DNA of 64,000 bases from Marinomonas spartinae (GCF_900089775.1 NZ_FLOB01000002.1:620001-684000), one strand, 5' to 3'. Shown: positions 33,285 through 43,747, counted from the stretch's first letter. The notes: a model not told the origin generated them from the letters alone. Numbers and translations: made by a program.

Positions 33285-34550
33285 TTAAACTCGAAAATCC
33301 TCATGAAGTCTCTGCCAATGCTCTCTTAGGTGCTGTTTGTGCTCTTCATTCATGGGTAGGTTTTTTAAAGCCTCAGGCCAAAGGCTTCTGGCTTTTTCCA
33401 TTACATTGTCCAGATGCGGTTTGATTGCTCGCCATGGAATATCTGATTTAGTTGCCCAATGTTCAAAGTGTTTATATGAGACATCATACCAAGCCTTCGT
33501 CTTTGCAAGGTTAAGGGCAAAGTGTTGTTCGTTTTGAATATACACACTGGTGGTAACTATGTCGTAAGCCGGGGAAAGTCTGGGAGTTACTTGATCTGAA
33601 TACAGTAAGCTCCAGTTTTTCAAATGGGCGTCGCCGTTTGCTAATAGGATGTTGGCGAGTAAACGACGGGCAAGTTGTTGGGCGTCATTTAGACCATCAC
33701 CAGAAAACTGATACAGGATTTTTGCTATTTGTTCGTAGTTGCCTGAATTGTATTTTTCATGTGGGTACTTCACAAGAACTTGAGCAAAGTCTTCCATGTG
33801 AATACGTTGGTCGTCACGCCGATCAAACCGTTTTATGGCGAAAGCTAATTTTTCATCCGGAAGGTTGATTTGAGGAAGGTTGTCTAATTGGTCTATCTCG
33901 ACCAATTTTATTTCAGGAATATCCACGCCAATGAGAGAAGCGAGAGTCATGGCAGTAAACTCATTGGCGGGCACTTCTTTGTGTTTAGTGGAGGGTGTTT
34001 TCACAATCCAATCGCCAAGCACATTGTCTTTCGACAAATTATATCGACCGTCTTTTTCCGTCATGGAAAACTTCATTTGAACACCAGCCAAGGAAAACTT
34101 GTTCTCTTGGCTTAGTTTGTCGAATTTAACCGCTTTTAGTTGGCCATGAGATGAGAATAAATGTAGAGGAACATCTTCAGGCTCCATCGGTTCAGCGACT
34201 AATGCGCCCGGTAAATCCATGCCCAGATAAGACAAAATATGAAACTCATTATCAACATGGGTTTTGAGTCCTTGAGCGATCAGCTCTCGCAAAGAACCTT
34301 CAGGCAATAGATTAGACAAAATAGGGTGCAAGCGTTGGTTGGTCGCCCATGGCTCTGATAGCATTTTATCAGCACGCGGAAAATTTTGATGGGTGGTTAA
34401 GCTAAAAGTGGGGCGCGCTATATTAGATTGAAAGCTTTCAGCAAAATGAAGAATATTACGTCCATTTTTTGCCCCTGCCAAATACCCCACTAGATGGCCA
34501 TGAAATGTCAACTTAAGAACACTAATTTCCGTTGTCATCTTCGTCCCCAT
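33285..34550 (-). CDS. hipA: HipA-family serine/threonine kinase toxin, copy 1
   Basis: HipA toxins phosphorylate aminoacyl-tRNA synthetases and slow growth; the partner HipB-like antitoxin represses and binds them. 421 residues with N-terminal couple_HipA region (NLLPEGSLREL), the ATP-loop region and GDWIVKTPS, catalytic GDAHLKNWSL and metal-binding SPAYDI motifs. Start at 34538 (MTTEIS) or 34550. It overlaps the antitoxin gene. A nearly identical copy lies at 50124-51389. Confidence 0.9.
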   Translation of the reverse strand: MGTKMTTEISVLKLTFHGHLVGYLAGAKNGRNILHFAESFQSNIARPTFSLTTHQNFPRADKMLSEPWATNQRLHPILSNLLPEGSLRELIAQGLKTHVDNEFHILSYLGMDLPGALVAEPMEPEDVPLHLFSSHGQLKAVKFDKLSQENKFSLAGVQMKFSMTEKDGRYNLSKDNVLGDWIVKTPSTKHKEVPANEFTAMTLASLIGVDIPEIKLVEIDQLDNLPQINLPDEKLAFAIKRFDRRDDQRIHMEDFAQVLVKYPHEKYNSGNYEQIAKILYQFSGDGLNDAQQLARRLLANILLANGDAHLKNWSLLYSDQVTPRLSPAYDIVTTSVYIQNEQHFALNLAKTKAWYDVSYKHFEHWATKSDIPWRAIKPHLDNVMEKARSLWPEALKNLPMNEEHKQHLREHWQRLHEDFRV

Positions 34551-34869
34551 CTTCTAGTAATCCTTTCCATAGATCATCCGATAGTTTTTTTTGTTCGTCA
34601 GCATGAGTTGGCTGTTTGTGCGGTAAAGATGTGTTGTTACCATCACTTTCAAGAACCGCTAAAACAGCATTCAACTTTTCTTTTGGAATCAGCATGATAT
34701 CGCTGTTTAGGCCCTTGGCAATCAGTTCAAGCGTATCGAGTCTTGGGTTGCCTTTTGCTTCAAGTCGTTGATATTGCTGTCTAGAAATACCAATACGCAT
34801 AGGCATGTCATTCTGCTTGAGTTTTAGTGCTAAACGACGATTTTTGATTTGCTGTAGTAGATTCATCAT
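34522..34869 (-). CDS. hipB: HipB-like antitoxin, copy 1
   Basis: 115-residue Cro/CI-type helix-turn-helix protein (LKQNDMPMRIGISRQQYQRLE) with a C-terminal acidic tail. It would repress its own operon and neutralise HipA. It ends inside the HipA start. The gene is preceded by AACTTAAGTG palindrome-like sequence. Confidence 0.88.
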   Translation of the reverse strand: MMNLLQQIKNRRLALKLKQNDMPMRIGISRQQYQRLEAKGNPRLDTLELIAKGLNSDIMLIPKEKLNAVLAVLESDGNNTSLPHKQPTHADEQKKLSDDLWKGLLEDGDEDDNGN

Positions 34870-34998
34870 AAGGAAACTAATAAGTTGCTTTTTAATTTAT
34901 AGAAACATATTAGTTGCTATTTCGATGTAAGGCAACTTAAGTGTTTCTTTTTTCGATATCTGAAAGTGCGGAAATATAAGGAAGTATTTTTTTAGTCC

Positions 34999-35130
34999 AT
35001 GGATAAATGGAATGATGAAACCAATGGTGACGATATACTTGAAGTTTATGAAAACCTCGATTTAGATAGGTTTTTATGTCAATTGTTGTCTTGTAAAGTC
35101 TGGGAAGTCCAAATGATTATCAAAATTTAA
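34999..35130 (+). CDS. Possible short gene (43 aa)
   Basis: ATG to TAA frame whose product is acidic (begins MDKWNDETNGDDILEVYENL). Codon use is plausible, but there is no convincing ribosome site. It may be the remnant of a larger gene. Confidence 0.25.
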   Translation: MDKWNDETNGDDILEVYENLDLDRFLCQLLSCKVWEVQMIIKI

Positions 35131-35153
35131 GTTTGAGTTGCTTTACGCTTTTT

Positions 35154-35263
35154 ACTTGCATATAGTTTATTGATTACTTGCACATAGTTTATTGATTACT
35201 TGCACATAGTTTATTGATTACTTGCACATAGTTTATTGATTACTTGCACATAGTTTATTGATT
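35154..35263 (+). repeat. Five 22-bp tandem repeats upstream of the copper operon
   Basis: Unit of 22 bp beginning ACTTGCACATAG and ending TTTATTGATT. Copies 2-5 are identical and copy 1 has one change (T for C). The period is close to two helical turns, and each unit holds TTGCAC and TTTATT, which could be promoter- or operator-like. The array ends 20 bp before the first copper gene. Confidence 0.85.
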
Positions 35264-35283
35264 AGTAGCAGAGAGTTTTATAA

Positions 35284-35703
35284 ATGCCATCATTTGTTTT
35301 AAATAACATCAGCATATCAGCGAGAAAACACGGTTTCGTGTGTTTGTTGCTGTTTGTGCTATCGTTATTTTCGATGGCAATGGCAACGAACAGTATGATG
35401 TCGCCTTCCTCGAATATGATGTCTATGGAAGCGCATACCATGTCTGATTTATCAGTTCATCATATGTCTTCTGAAGAAGTTTCCTCTTGTGCCTCAACCT
35501 CGGCGGATGAATGTTCCAGTCTGACATCAGAGCATAATCATCAAAATTGTATGGACAATCATTGCAGTAACTTTTCAGCCTTACTGGTCAGTTACCATTC
35601 TTACTCTGACAAAATCACCTCTGTTCATACGGCTCTGTTGTCTGAATTTTACGTTTCTACCCATCCAAATACGCCTTACTTCCCCCCTATAGTCATTTCT
35701 TAA
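35284..35703 (+). CDS. Small Met/His/Cys-rich secreted protein of the copper cluster (139 aa)
   Basis: N-terminal hydrophobic signal (CLLLFVLSLFSMAMA), then a Met- and His-rich stretch (MMSPSSNMMSMEAHTM, HHMSSEEV) and a His/Cys cluster (HNHQNCMDNHC). The composition fits periplasmic copper binding. It ends YFPPIVIS, similar to the end of the protein at 43352 (YRPPILS), so the two are probably related. First gene of the cluster. Confidence 0.6.
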   Translation: MPSFVLNNISISARKHGFVCLLLFVLSLFSMAMATNSMMSPSSNMMSMEAHTMSDLSVHHMSSEEVSSCASTSADECSSLTSEHNHQNCMDNHCSNFSALLVSYHSYSDKITSVHTALLSEFYVSTHPNTPYFPPIVIS

Positions 35704-35773
35704 ATTCGCTGTTTCACTCATCGCTTTCATTCGCGTTGAGATTTTATGAATTTAAAAATGAGTAGTCGAGCCA

Positions 35774-37162
35774 ATGGCCAAACACAATTTTTTGGCATTC
35801 TGTCATGTATTACAGAGTGTCTATTGCCGTCGATTTTTAATCGGTAAAACGCATCGTATTGCCTCCGTTTTCCTATTGTCGTTACTGCCACTTGTTGCGA
35901 GCGCAGAAGTATTAAGCCTGCAACAAGCGGTGGAAAAAGCCGTCTCCCAAGATGATTGGTTGATTTCCAGCCAGCAAAAAGAAAATGCCATTCGTGCCTT
36001 AAGTCAAGGTATGACGGCGTTGCCGGATCCAAAAATCAATGTTGGTTTATTGAATATGCCAACCGACAGTTTTGATTTTAACCAAGAAGCGATGACGCAA
36101 TTTAGCGTGTCGGTATCGCAGATGTTTCCAGCTGGCGATACCTTACGTTTAACAGGAGAAAAGTACGCCGCACAAGGCGATCAAATGCCCTTGATGCGAG
36201 ATAATCGTCGCGCAATGCTGGCGATGGAAGTGTCAAATCTTTGGCTAACGGCCTACAGCTACGAAGAAAGTATCAAACTCGTTAAGCAAAATAGAACCTT
36301 GTTCGAACAACTTCACGAGGTAGTGGAAAGCAGTTATAGCTCGGCGTACGGGCGAGCCAAACAGCAAGATTTAGTGCGTTCTGAGCTGGAGTTGATTAAG
36401 TTAGATCATCGTCTAACACAGCTTCGCCAAGCGAAAGAAAATGCACTGAAAAAATTATCCCAATATATTCTTCCGGCCATGGCTGGTCAGAATAAAGCTG
36501 ATCAAGAAATCACTCTGAAAACAACGGGTGAACCCATTATGGTAACCCCGTCTAATAGCCGTTCGTCGCTTTCATCGAATTCATTGGCATTGGCGGCTCG
36601 TCTGAGCCAGCATCCGTTGGTTCGCATTGTCGATGTTCAATCCAATACCGCGCAGATAGATAAATCGATTGCCGAGCAAAAGTACAAACCAGAATGGGGC
36701 GTTACCTTGGGCTATGGGTATCGCGGTGATGACCTAAGTGGTAAAGATCGAGCCGATCTGGCGTCGATTGCGGTGAGTGTCAGCGTGCCAATCTTTTCAT
36801 CTAGTCGACAGGATGCTCAGGTGAAAGCTGCATCCTTACAAGTTGAGTCTTTTCTTTCTGAAAAGCAGCTGGTGCTGAATGAACTCATGGCGAAATACCG
36901 TGTTCTGACATCTGATATTACTCTGCTAGATCAACGAATCCGTCTTTATCAAACAAAGTTACTTCCTAGTTACAGAGAAAGCGCACAAGCCATGTTGAAT
37001 GCTTATACCAGCAATGATGGTGTTTTTTCGGATGTGGTTCAGGCGCGTATCGCGACATTGAATGCGCATATTGAATTGTTGAATATTCGCATTGAGCGTT
37101 TCAAGCGCTTGGCAGAATTGAATTATGTGATGGCACAAGGTGAAGAGGTGAAACTCAAATGA
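35774..37162 (+). CDS. cusC: CusC-like outer membrane efflux channel
   Basis: TolC-family outer-membrane protein that forms the exit duct of the tripartite copper/silver pump. 462 residues with an N-terminal signal (FLLSLLPLVASAE), two TolC-like repeats of long coiled-coil helices (for example LEQLHEVVESSYSSAYGRAKQQDLV and TLNAHIELLNIRIERFKRLAELNY, ends given only), separated by a beta region around 270-330. It overlaps the adaptor gene by four bases, so the three pump genes form one operon. Confidence 0.85.
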   Translation: MAKHNFLAFCHVLQSVYCRRFLIGKTHRIASVFLLSLLPLVASAEVLSLQQAVEKAVSQDDWLISSQQKENAIRALSQGMTALPDPKINVGLLNMPTDSFDFNQEAMTQFSVSVSQMFPAGDTLRLTGEKYAAQGDQMPLMRDNRRAMLAMEVSNLWLTAYSYEESIKLVKQNRTLFEQLHEVVESSYSSAYGRAKQQDLVRSELELIKLDHRLTQLRQAKENALKKLSQYILPAMAGQNKADQEITLKTTGEPIMVTPSNSRSSLSSNSLALAARLSQHPLVRIVDVQSNTAQIDKSIAEQKYKPEWGVTLGYGYRGDDLSGKDRADLASIAVSVSVPIFSSSRQDAQVKAASLQVESFLSEKQLVLNELMAKYRVLTSDITLLDQRIRLYQTKLLPSYRESAQAMLNAYTSNDGVFSDVVQARIATLNAHIELLNIRIERFKRLAELNYVMAQGEEVKLK

Positions 37163-38712
37163 AAGTAATCGGGTATATCGGCGTATTTGTACTAGGTGGC
37201 GTTCTTTCGGCTACGGGTTATCACTTTGGTCTTCAAGCATTTAATGCCATGAACGGGGAAATGAATGCTGGTGCATCAGTCACGAAAGGTGAAAAAGCGC
37301 CTTTATATTGGGTGGCGCCAATGGACCCAAATTACCGTCGTGACAAGCCGGGTCAATCTCCTATGGGAATGGATTTGATTCCTTTTTATGGCGATGATCA
37401 AGGTTCCAATAATCAGGGCGCTGGTACTGTGAGTATCTCGCCTGAAGTCGTTAATAACCTTGGCGTGCGAACAGGAAAAGTGTTTGAAGGCGTGCTGAAA
37501 CCAGACATTCGTACTGTGGGCTATTTGGCCTACAACGAAGACAAGATTGTTCATATTCATCCTCGTGTCGAAGGTTGGATCGAAAAGAGCTTTATTAAAT
37601 TCAATGGTGATTCAGTTGAAAAAGGTCAGCCTTTGTTCGATCTGTATTCACCAACCTTGGTGAATGCGCAGGAAGAATTTGTCTTTGCGTTAGCGCGCAA
37701 AGACCAGCGCATGATCAACGCGGGTGAAGAAAGGCTAAAAGCTCTGCAAGTGTCGAGCAGTTTTATCCAAGCGTTAAAGACAAAGCGCAAAGTGTCTCAA
37801 ACAGTGCGATTTTTTGCGCCACAAAGCGGCGTTATTGACAACCTTGGAATTCAAGATGGTTTCTACATTAAGCCAGGCACAACTTTGATGTCGATCGCGG
37901 ATTTGAGTGAGGTGTGGTTGGATGCTGAAGTGTTTGAACGACAAGCGCATCTTGTCGCGGTGGGTCAACCGGTTGAGGCTGTTATGGATTTCCTACCGGG
38001 GAAAACCTTTGCCAGTAACGTGGATTTTATTTATCCGACTCTAAATGCCAAAAACCGCACTTTGCGTGTTCGCATTCGTTTAGACAACCCTGAGCAACTT
38101 TTGAAGCCAGATATGTTTGCCCATGTTCGTATTGAAACCACGGAGCCAGGTAAAAAACGCTTGATACCAAAAGAAGCGCTAATTCGTGGCGGCGAGCAAA
38201 GCCGCGTGGTACTGGCATTGGGTGAAGGGCGTTATAAATCGATTGCAGTCGAAACCGGCGCGTTCGGTGATGACTACGTGGAAATTTTAGACGGCTTGGT
38301 GCTGGGTGATGAGGTCGTGACATCGGCGCAGTTTTTGTTGGACTCTGAATCCAGCAAAAGCTCGGATTTCAAACGCATGAATATAGACAGTGAGCAGACT
38401 TCAATGCCTGCCAGTGGCACTGAAATGGCTAACACGGCAATGTCTGGTAATGAAATGTCAGCAGCAGAACCTACCAACAATGTTTGGGTAGCTGCCCGTA
38501 TTAATCGTATCGATGCGACAACACGCAAGGTGAATGTGGACCACGATGCTATTGCTGATTGGAATTGGCCAAAAATGACGATGGACTTTGCACTAGCCGA
38601 TTGGTTAGAACTAGATGAATTACCGATTGGCAAAAATATTCAACTTGAGATTACGCGTGAAAGCAGCGTGAAGTTCATGGTCACTGACTATTTTGACGCT
38701 GACACTGAGTAG
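37159..38712 (+). CDS. cusB: CusB-like periplasmic adaptor with N-terminal metal-binding and C-terminal CusF-like domains
   Basis: 517-residue adaptor. Order: signal/TM (residues 1-25), heavy-metal-binding domain (YWVAPMDPNYRRDKPGQSPM), the barrel-sandwich and alpha-hairpin core (PRVEGWIEKSF, LYSPTLVNAQEEF), beta-barrel, and from ~430 a CusF-like domain (INRIDATTRKVNVDHDAI, WPKMTMDF with Trp and Met copper ligands). Fusion of CusF to CusB removes the need for a separate chaperone. None is seen as a free gene. Confidence 0.85.
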   Translation: MKVIGYIGVFVLGGVLSATGYHFGLQAFNAMNGEMNAGASVTKGEKAPLYWVAPMDPNYRRDKPGQSPMGMDLIPFYGDDQGSNNQGAGTVSISPEVVNNLGVRTGKVFEGVLKPDIRTVGYLAYNEDKIVHIHPRVEGWIEKSFIKFNGDSVEKGQPLFDLYSPTLVNAQEEFVFALARKDQRMINAGEERLKALQVSSSFIQALKTKRKVSQTVRFFAPQSGVIDNLGIQDGFYIKPGTTLMSIADLSEVWLDAEVFERQAHLVAVGQPVEAVMDFLPGKTFASNVDFIYPTLNAKNRTLRVRIRLDNPEQLLKPDMFAHVRIETTEPGKKRLIPKEALIRGGEQSRVVLALGEGRYKSIAVETGAFGDDYVEILDGLVLGDEVVTSAQFLLDSESSKSSDFKRMNIDSEQTSMPASGTEMANTAMSGNEMSAAEPTNNVWVAARINRIDATTRKVNVDHDAIADWNWPKMTMDFALADWLELDELPIGKNIQLEITRESSVKFMVTDYFDADTE

Positions 38713-38721
38713 GGGAATATC

Positions 38722-41700
38722 ATGATTGAAGCGATCATTCGTTGGTCCATAAACAACCGATTCATGGTGTTGTTGGCTACTTTTATTTTAGTGGGCGCTG
38801 GCTTGTATTCGTTAAAGAATACTCCCGTTGATGCCATTCCTGACTTGTCTGATGTGCAAGTTATCATTAAAACCAGCTATCCAGGACAAGCGCCACAAGT
38901 TGTGGAAGATCAAGTTACGTACCCGTTGACCACGGCGATGTTGTCTGTGCCCGGTGCTCAAACAGTGCGCGGTTATTCGTTCTTTGGGGATTCGTATGTC
39001 TACGTGATTTTTGATGAAGATACCGATATGTATTGGGCGAGAAGCCGAGTGTTGGAGTATTTAAGTCAGGTTGCGCCATCCTTGCCCAGTAACGCAAGGG
39101 CGCAATTGGGGCCAGACGCAACGGGCGTCGGCTGGGTGTATTTGTATGCCTTGGTGGATAAAACCGGTCAAAACGACTTGAGTCAATTGCGTTCACTGCA
39201 AGACTGGTTCTTGAAGTATGAATTACAAACCGTGCCTGGCGTATCGGAAGTGGCGCCCATTGGCGGCATGGTGAAGCAATATCAGGTAAGTGTGAATCCA
39301 GATAAATTGCGCGCGTTAAACATGCCATTGAGTCACATTCAAAATGCCATTAAACGCGGTAATCAGGAAGTCGGCGCGTCGGTCATTGAAATGGCAGAAG
39401 CTGAATACATGGTTCGAGCGTCTGGTTATATTCAGAGCGTCGAAGATATTGAAATGATTCCGCTTGGCGTCAGTGAAAGTGGCACACCGTTGACGATCAA
39501 AGATGTTGCAGACGTTGGTATTGGCCCACAAATGCGTCGAGGGTTAGCAGATCTCAATGGTGAAGGCGAAACTGTCGGCGGCGTGGTGGTGATGCGTTTT
39601 GGTGAAAACGCACAGAAAACCATCGAAGGCGTAAAAGCGAAATTGGAAACCTTGAAATCCAGCTTGCCAAAAGGCGTTGAGGTGGTGACGGTTTATGATC
39701 GTTCCGGTTTGATTGATCGTGCCGTGGAGAATTTATGGACCAAACTGCTGGAAGAGTTCCTTGTGGTTGCGTTGGTTTGTATGGTGTTTCTTTTTCATGT
39801 GCGTTCCTCTTTGGTGGCCATCATCAGTCTGCCTGTCGGTATTTTGACCGCCTTCATCGTCATGCATTTGCAGGGTATTAATGCCAATATCATGTCGCTT
39901 GGCGGTATTGCGATTGCCATTGGCGCCATGATTGATGGCGCAATCGTGATGATAGAAAATCTCCATAAGCATATGGAAAAAGTCGAAATGACCAAGGAAA
40001 ACCGTTGGCAGGTTGTGACCGCCGCGGCTACCGAAGTCGGCCCCGCGTTATTCTTTAGTCTGCTTATTATCACCGTCAGTTTCGTGCCTGTGTTTACCTT
40101 GGAATCCCAAGAAGGACGGATGTTTGGCCCGTTGGCCTATACCAAAACCTATGCCATGGCCGCATCGGCGGCATTAGCCATCACTCTGGTGCCTGTTTTG
40201 ATGGGGTACTTTGTGCGAGGTAAAGTCTTGCCTGAGCATAAAAACCCCGTTAATCGGGCTTTGATCGCGGTGTATATGCCGGCGTTAAAAGCCGTGTTGA
40301 GTTTTCCGAAAACCACCATTTTGGTGGCGATTGCTATATTTGCCATTGGTATGTGGCCGTTAAATAAGTTGGGAAGTGAGTTTATTCCTAACTTAGACGA
40401 AGGTGATTTGATGTATATGCCAACAGCGTATCCGGGGATCTCCATCGGACAAGCACGTCAGGTATTACAGCAAACCAATAAACTGATTGCGACCTTGCCA
40501 GAAGTGAAAACTGTCTTTGGGAAGGTTGGCCGTGCAGAAACCGCGACAGACCCAGCACCTTTGACGATGATCGAAACCTTTATTCAACTCAAGCCTCACT
40601 CTGAATGGCGAGACGGCATGACCAGCGACAAGATCAAGCAAGAGCTTGATCAGCTGGTCAAGATCCCTGGCATTACTAACGCTTGGGTAATGCCGATCAA
40701 AACACGAATCGACATGCTGGCAACGGGCATCAAAACCCCTGTGGGTATAAAGGTTGCAGGTCCTGATCTGAAAGTGATTCAAGATATTGGTTTGCAGCTA
40801 GAGAAAATCTTGAAACCAGTTGAAGGCACGGCATCGGTTTATTCTGAGCGTGTGGCCGGTGGTCGTTACGTCAATATAGACATTAATCGCGCGAAGGCAT
40901 CGCGTTATGGGTTGAACATTCAAGATGTTCAAGAGCTTATCTCTTCGGCGGTGGGTGGCATGAATGTCACTAATACTATTGAGGGGCTTGAGCGCTATCC
41001 CATTAATGTTCGCTATCCACAAGAATATCGTGATTCACCAGAGCAATTAGCCCTTTTGCCAATCGTGACTCCGAATGGTTTACGAATTGCTTTAGGGGAT
41101 ATTGCTGATGTTTATGTGGAAGAAGGTCCGCCAGGATTAAAAAGTGAAAACGCGCGTTTAAACGGTTGGACCTTTGTGGACATTGAAGGTGTAGATATTG
41201 GCCGTTATGTCGAAAACGCACAAAAAATCGTAGCAGACCAAGTGCAATTACCAGCAGGTTATTCATTAAATTGGTCTGGTCAATATGAGTATATGCAACG
41301 GGCAAAAGAAAAGCTGACCTATGTGGTTCCGCTCACATTGGCCATTATCATTGTCCTCTTGTATATCAACTTCCGTAACTTCTCCGAGGTGGCGATCATT
41401 ATGGGCACCTTGCCATTTGCTATGGTGGGTAGTATCTGGTTGATGTATTTATCTGGTTTCAACTTCTCGGTTGCAGTGGGGGTTGGCTTTATTGCGCTGG
41501 CTGGCGTGGCCGTGGAAATCGGCGTCATTATGCTGATGTATTTGAATCAAGCTTGGGCAGAGACACAAAAAAAATGCGCTGAAAAAGGCGTCTTACCTCG
41601 CGCGGACACGCTTTACCATGCGGTGCTTCATGGCTCTGGTATGCGAGTTCGTCCGGTGATGATGACGGCGGTATCCATCATTATCGGCTTGTTGCCAATT

Positions 41701-41841
41701 TTATATGGTACTGGAACGGGATCGGAGGTGATGAGTCGAATCGCTGCACCTATGGTTGGCGGTATGGTGAGCGCGGTCGTACTGACGTTATTAGTTTTGC
41801 CTGCGGTGTATTTTCTATGGAAAAAATCTTCATTGAAATGA
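38722..41841 (+). CDS. cusA: CusA-like Cu(I)/Ag(I) RND efflux pump
   Basis: 1039-residue heavy-metal RND proton antiporter, with twelve predicted membrane segments and two large periplasmic loops. Recognisable: [16 protein letters not shown], the TM4 region ([16 protein letters not shown]) with acidic proton-relay residues, and the copper-type [19 protein letters not shown] segment. Start ATG at 38722 follows GGGGAATATC ten bases after CusB. Together with CusC and CusB it exports copper out of the cell. Confidence 0.92.
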   Translation: MIEAIIRWSINNRFMVLLATFILVGAGLYSLKNTPVDAIPDLSDVQVIIKTSYPGQAPQVVEDQVTYPLTTAMLSVPGAQTVRGYSFFGDSYVYVIFDEDTDMYWARSRVLEYLSQVAPSLPSNARAQLGPDATGVGWVYLYALVDKTGQNDLSQLRSLQDWFLKYELQTVPGVSEVAPIGGMVKQYQVSVNPDKLRALNMPLSHIQNAIKRGNQEVGASVIEMAEAEYMVRASGYIQSVEDIEMIPLGVSESGTPLTIKDVADVGIGPQMRRGLADLNGEGETVGGVVVMRFGENAQKTIEGVKAKLETLKSSLPKGVEVVTVYDRSGLIDRAVENLWTKLLEEFLVVALVCMVFLFHVRSSLVAIISLPVGILTAFIVMHLQGINANIMSLGGIAIAIGAMIDGAIVMIENLHKHMEKVEMTKENRWQVVTAAATEVGPALFFSLLIITVSFVPVFTLESQEGRMFGPLAYTKTYAMAASAALAITLVPVLMGYFVRGKVLPEHKNPVNRALIAVYMPALKAVLSFPKTTILVAIAIFAIGMWPLNKLGSEFIPNLDEGDLMYMPTAYPGISIGQARQVLQQTNKLIATLPEVKTVFGKVGRAETATDPAPLTMIETFIQLKPHSEWRDGMTSDKIKQELDQLVKIPGITNAWVMPIKTRIDMLATGIKTPVGIKVAGPDLKVIQDIGLQLEKILKPVEGTASVYSERVAGGRYVNIDINRAKASRYGLNIQDVQELISSAVGGMNVTNTIEGLERYPINVRYPQEYRDSPEQLALLPIVTPNGLRIALGDIADVYVEEGPPGLKSENARLNGWTFVDIEGVDIGRYVENAQKIVADQVQLPAGYSLNWSGQYEYMQRAKEKLTYVVPLTLAIIIVLLYINFRNFSEVAIIMGTLPFAMVGSIWLMYLSGFNFSVAVGVGFIALAGVAVEIGVIMLMYLNQAWAETQKKCAEKGVLPRADTLYHAVLHGSGMRVRPVMMTAVSIIIGLLPILYGTGTGSEVMSRIAAPMVGGMVSAVVLTLLVLPAVYFLWKKSSLK

Positions 41842-41971
41842 GTGTTTGTTTCAATCGATGTAAAACGCGGTTTTTCAGAGCCGCACAAAATGCTGGTACA
41901 GGTGGGCTCCTCTTTGTGCCAGTGCAAACCAATATTAAGCTCAAAGCAATTAAACTTTAAAGGATCATAGT

Positions 41972-42319
41972 ATGAACAAAATCAAATTAGCGCTTTCTGT
42001 ATTCGCAATGACAGCTGCTGTAAACGTATATGCACACGGCATGATGACAATGACATACCCCAAAGACGGTGCCATGCTAATGGCTCAAGCAGAACGAGTA
42101 GAGCTAAATTTCCAGAACCCTATGAAAGTTGTAAGTCTCAAGGTAGTAGGATCTAAAGGTAAGCCCGTGTCGGTTCGGTTTAATCGTGACGGTGCAACAA
42201 CGAAAAATTTTCAAACTATGTTACCAATGTTGGCGCCGGACAGTTATACAGTTCATTGGAAAGCAATGGGCGAAGATGGACACATGATGAAAGGCTCTTA
42301 TGGTTTTATGCAGCATTAA
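41972..42319 (+). CDS. copC: CopC-like periplasmic copper-binding protein
   Basis: 115 residues with a signal peptide ending at VYAHG, so the mature N-terminus is His, the copper ligand used by CopC-family proteins. The beta-sandwich pattern (YPKDGAMLMAQAERVELNF, ... YTVHWKAMGEDGHMMKGSYGF) includes the GHxxxGxxxF motif. It would carry Cu(II) in the periplasm for uptake by CopD. It precedes CopD by ~80 bp. Confidence 0.9.
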   Translation: MNKIKLALSVFAMTAAVNVYAHGMMTMTYPKDGAMLMAQAERVELNFQNPMKVVSLKVVGSKGKPVSVRFNRDGATTKNFQTMLPMLAPDSYTVHWKAMGEDGHMMKGSYGFMQH

Positions 42320-42400
42320 TTTGAACATTTAAACTGTTTAGTTCAACTGGCTAATTAGATTATATCTTTTAGGCTTTTCATTTTATAAAAAAGGGGCTGT

Positions 42401-43294
42401 ATGATGTTAACGAACTGGGAAATCGCGCAATTATTGACACGTTGGTTATTGTATTTTGGTATATCAAGCGTTGTAGGTGGGCTATTTGCATTTTGTTTGT
42501 TGCGTCATCAGTCTGCTTTATTGAGTAGTATAAAAAGGTACGTACGAGGAGGTGCGTTGATTGGTTTAGCGGCGACAATAGCTTATTTTTTTATCCTCGT
42601 TGGTGGGGCGATGGAGGAAGGTCTTTGGTCTATGTTTGATCCAGAGATGGTCTCTATCTATTGGGATTCGCCTGCGGGCAGTACCTTAATCGCTAATGTG
42701 ATTGGTTATTGCTTGGTGATCATAGCGTCATTTACCCTTGGGTCGGATCGTGCCTTCAGTCTGTGGCCATTTTCACGCCTTGCATTAATGGTCGCTTCCT
42801 TGGGCATAGCCAGTTTGATTTATTCGTTTTCATTCACGGGTCATGCGACAGAGCAAGCTTGGTATTATCAAATTATATTCTTTACTCATATCTTGATTGC
42901 TGCTTGGTGGTTAGGGTTGCTATTCCCTTTGTGGTTGGTTGCGCGAAAATCCACGCACCAGGAATCTAATCGAATCTTAGAGCGTTTTGGCGAACTTGCA
43001 GCGGTTGCTGTTTTGATTTTGATTATCTGTGGAGCATGGATGAGCTATGTTCTGACAGGATGGCAAGACTTATTCTCGTCAGACTATGGTTTCTGGTTGT
43101 TGGTGAAACTTGCTTTGGTCGTTGTTATTCTGGTGATGGCGGCATACCATAAATTACATCTTGTGCCGTTAATACTGAAACGCGGTAATACATTTCTTAT
43201 TCAAAAATCTATTTTAATGGAAAAAATGATCGCTTCTTCTATTTTGGTGGTCACGGCGATATTTACGACGTTTGTTGGTCCTCCAATGCATTAA
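42401..43294 (+). CDS. copD: CopD-like copper uptake membrane protein
   Basis: 297 residues with about eight hydrophobic segments. The His pattern FSFTGHATEQAW, IIFFTHILIAAWWLGLLFPLW and YHKLHLVPLIL is typical of CopD, which works with CopC in moving copper across the inner membrane. Start ATG at 42401, or 42404. Confidence 0.85.
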   Translation: MMLTNWEIAQLLTRWLLYFGISSVVGGLFAFCLLRHQSALLSSIKRYVRGGALIGLAATIAYFFILVGGAMEEGLWSMFDPEMVSIYWDSPAGSTLIANVIGYCLVIIASFTLGSDRAFSLWPFSRLALMVASLGIASLIYSFSFTGHATEQAWYYQIIFFTHILIAAWWLGLLFPLWLVARKSTHQESNRILERFGELAAVAVLILIICGAWMSYVLTGWQDLFSSDYGFWLLVKLALVVVILVMAAYHKLHLVPLILKRGNTFLIQKSILMEKMIASSILVVTAIFTTFVGPPMH

Positions 43295-43351
43295 TTAGAG
43301 GTGTATTTAAAGTGATGTTGTTTGGGGTGAAAGTTGATTGGGGGAAGAATA

Positions 43352-43747
43352 ATGAGACAAAATAAAATCGTTATCATTATATTTGTTTTGCTCGTGTTTG
43401 TTAGCCAGATAATGACTTCTGTGGCTGGTCCAATGGCATATCACTCAATGCAACTTACTGCTACTGCTACTTATGGCTCGATGGTCGATCATAAGGCTTC
43501 GTTGCACAACGCGTCTGTTGAAACACACACAGATCAGTATGTTCAAATATTGCCGGTCACGAATGCGTTAGATTGTTGCAAAGACAAAAGCTCGTGTCCG
43601 ATGAGCGTTTGCATGTCGATGGCCGCGATCATTGATCGTCAGTGGATTTATTACGGCTCTCAACTGAGTCAGAGTAGTGCTCATCTAGTTCAACAAGAGC
43701 TACCGTTGAATAGCTCTTCTTTATATCGCCCTCCGATACTTTCTTAA
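43352..43747 (+). CDS. Small Cys/Met-rich secreted protein of the copper cluster (131 aa)
   Basis: N-terminal hydrophobic segment (IVIIIFVLLVFVSQIM), then Met-rich sequence and a Cys cluster (CCKDKSSCPMSVCMSMAA). It ends YRPPILS. It resembles the first gene of the cluster in layout and C-terminus and probably binds copper in the periplasm. The ATG at 43352 has GGGGGAAG upstream. Confidence 0.6.
   Translation: MRQNKIVIIIFVLLVFVSQIMTSVAGPMAYHSMQLTATATYGSMVDHKASLHNASVETHTDQYVQILPVTNALDCCKDKSSCPMSVCMSMAAIIDRQWIYYGSQLSQSSAHLVQQELPLNSSSLYRPPILS

Larger units (their letters stand above)
33264..34955 (-). repeat. Direct repeat of ~1.69 kb: hipBA copy 1
   Basis: Homologous in sequence and orientation to 50103-51793. 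The outer parts differ at scattered positions, while a central tract (~33812-34500) is identical base for base, as expected from recent gene conversion. Confidence 0.9.
34870..35283. other. Intergenic region before the copper cluster
   Basis: Holds a short open frame (34999-35130, 43 codons) and five 22-bp tandem repeats (35154-35263). No other gene is visible. This is where the promoter of the copper genes must lie. Confidence 0.6.
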
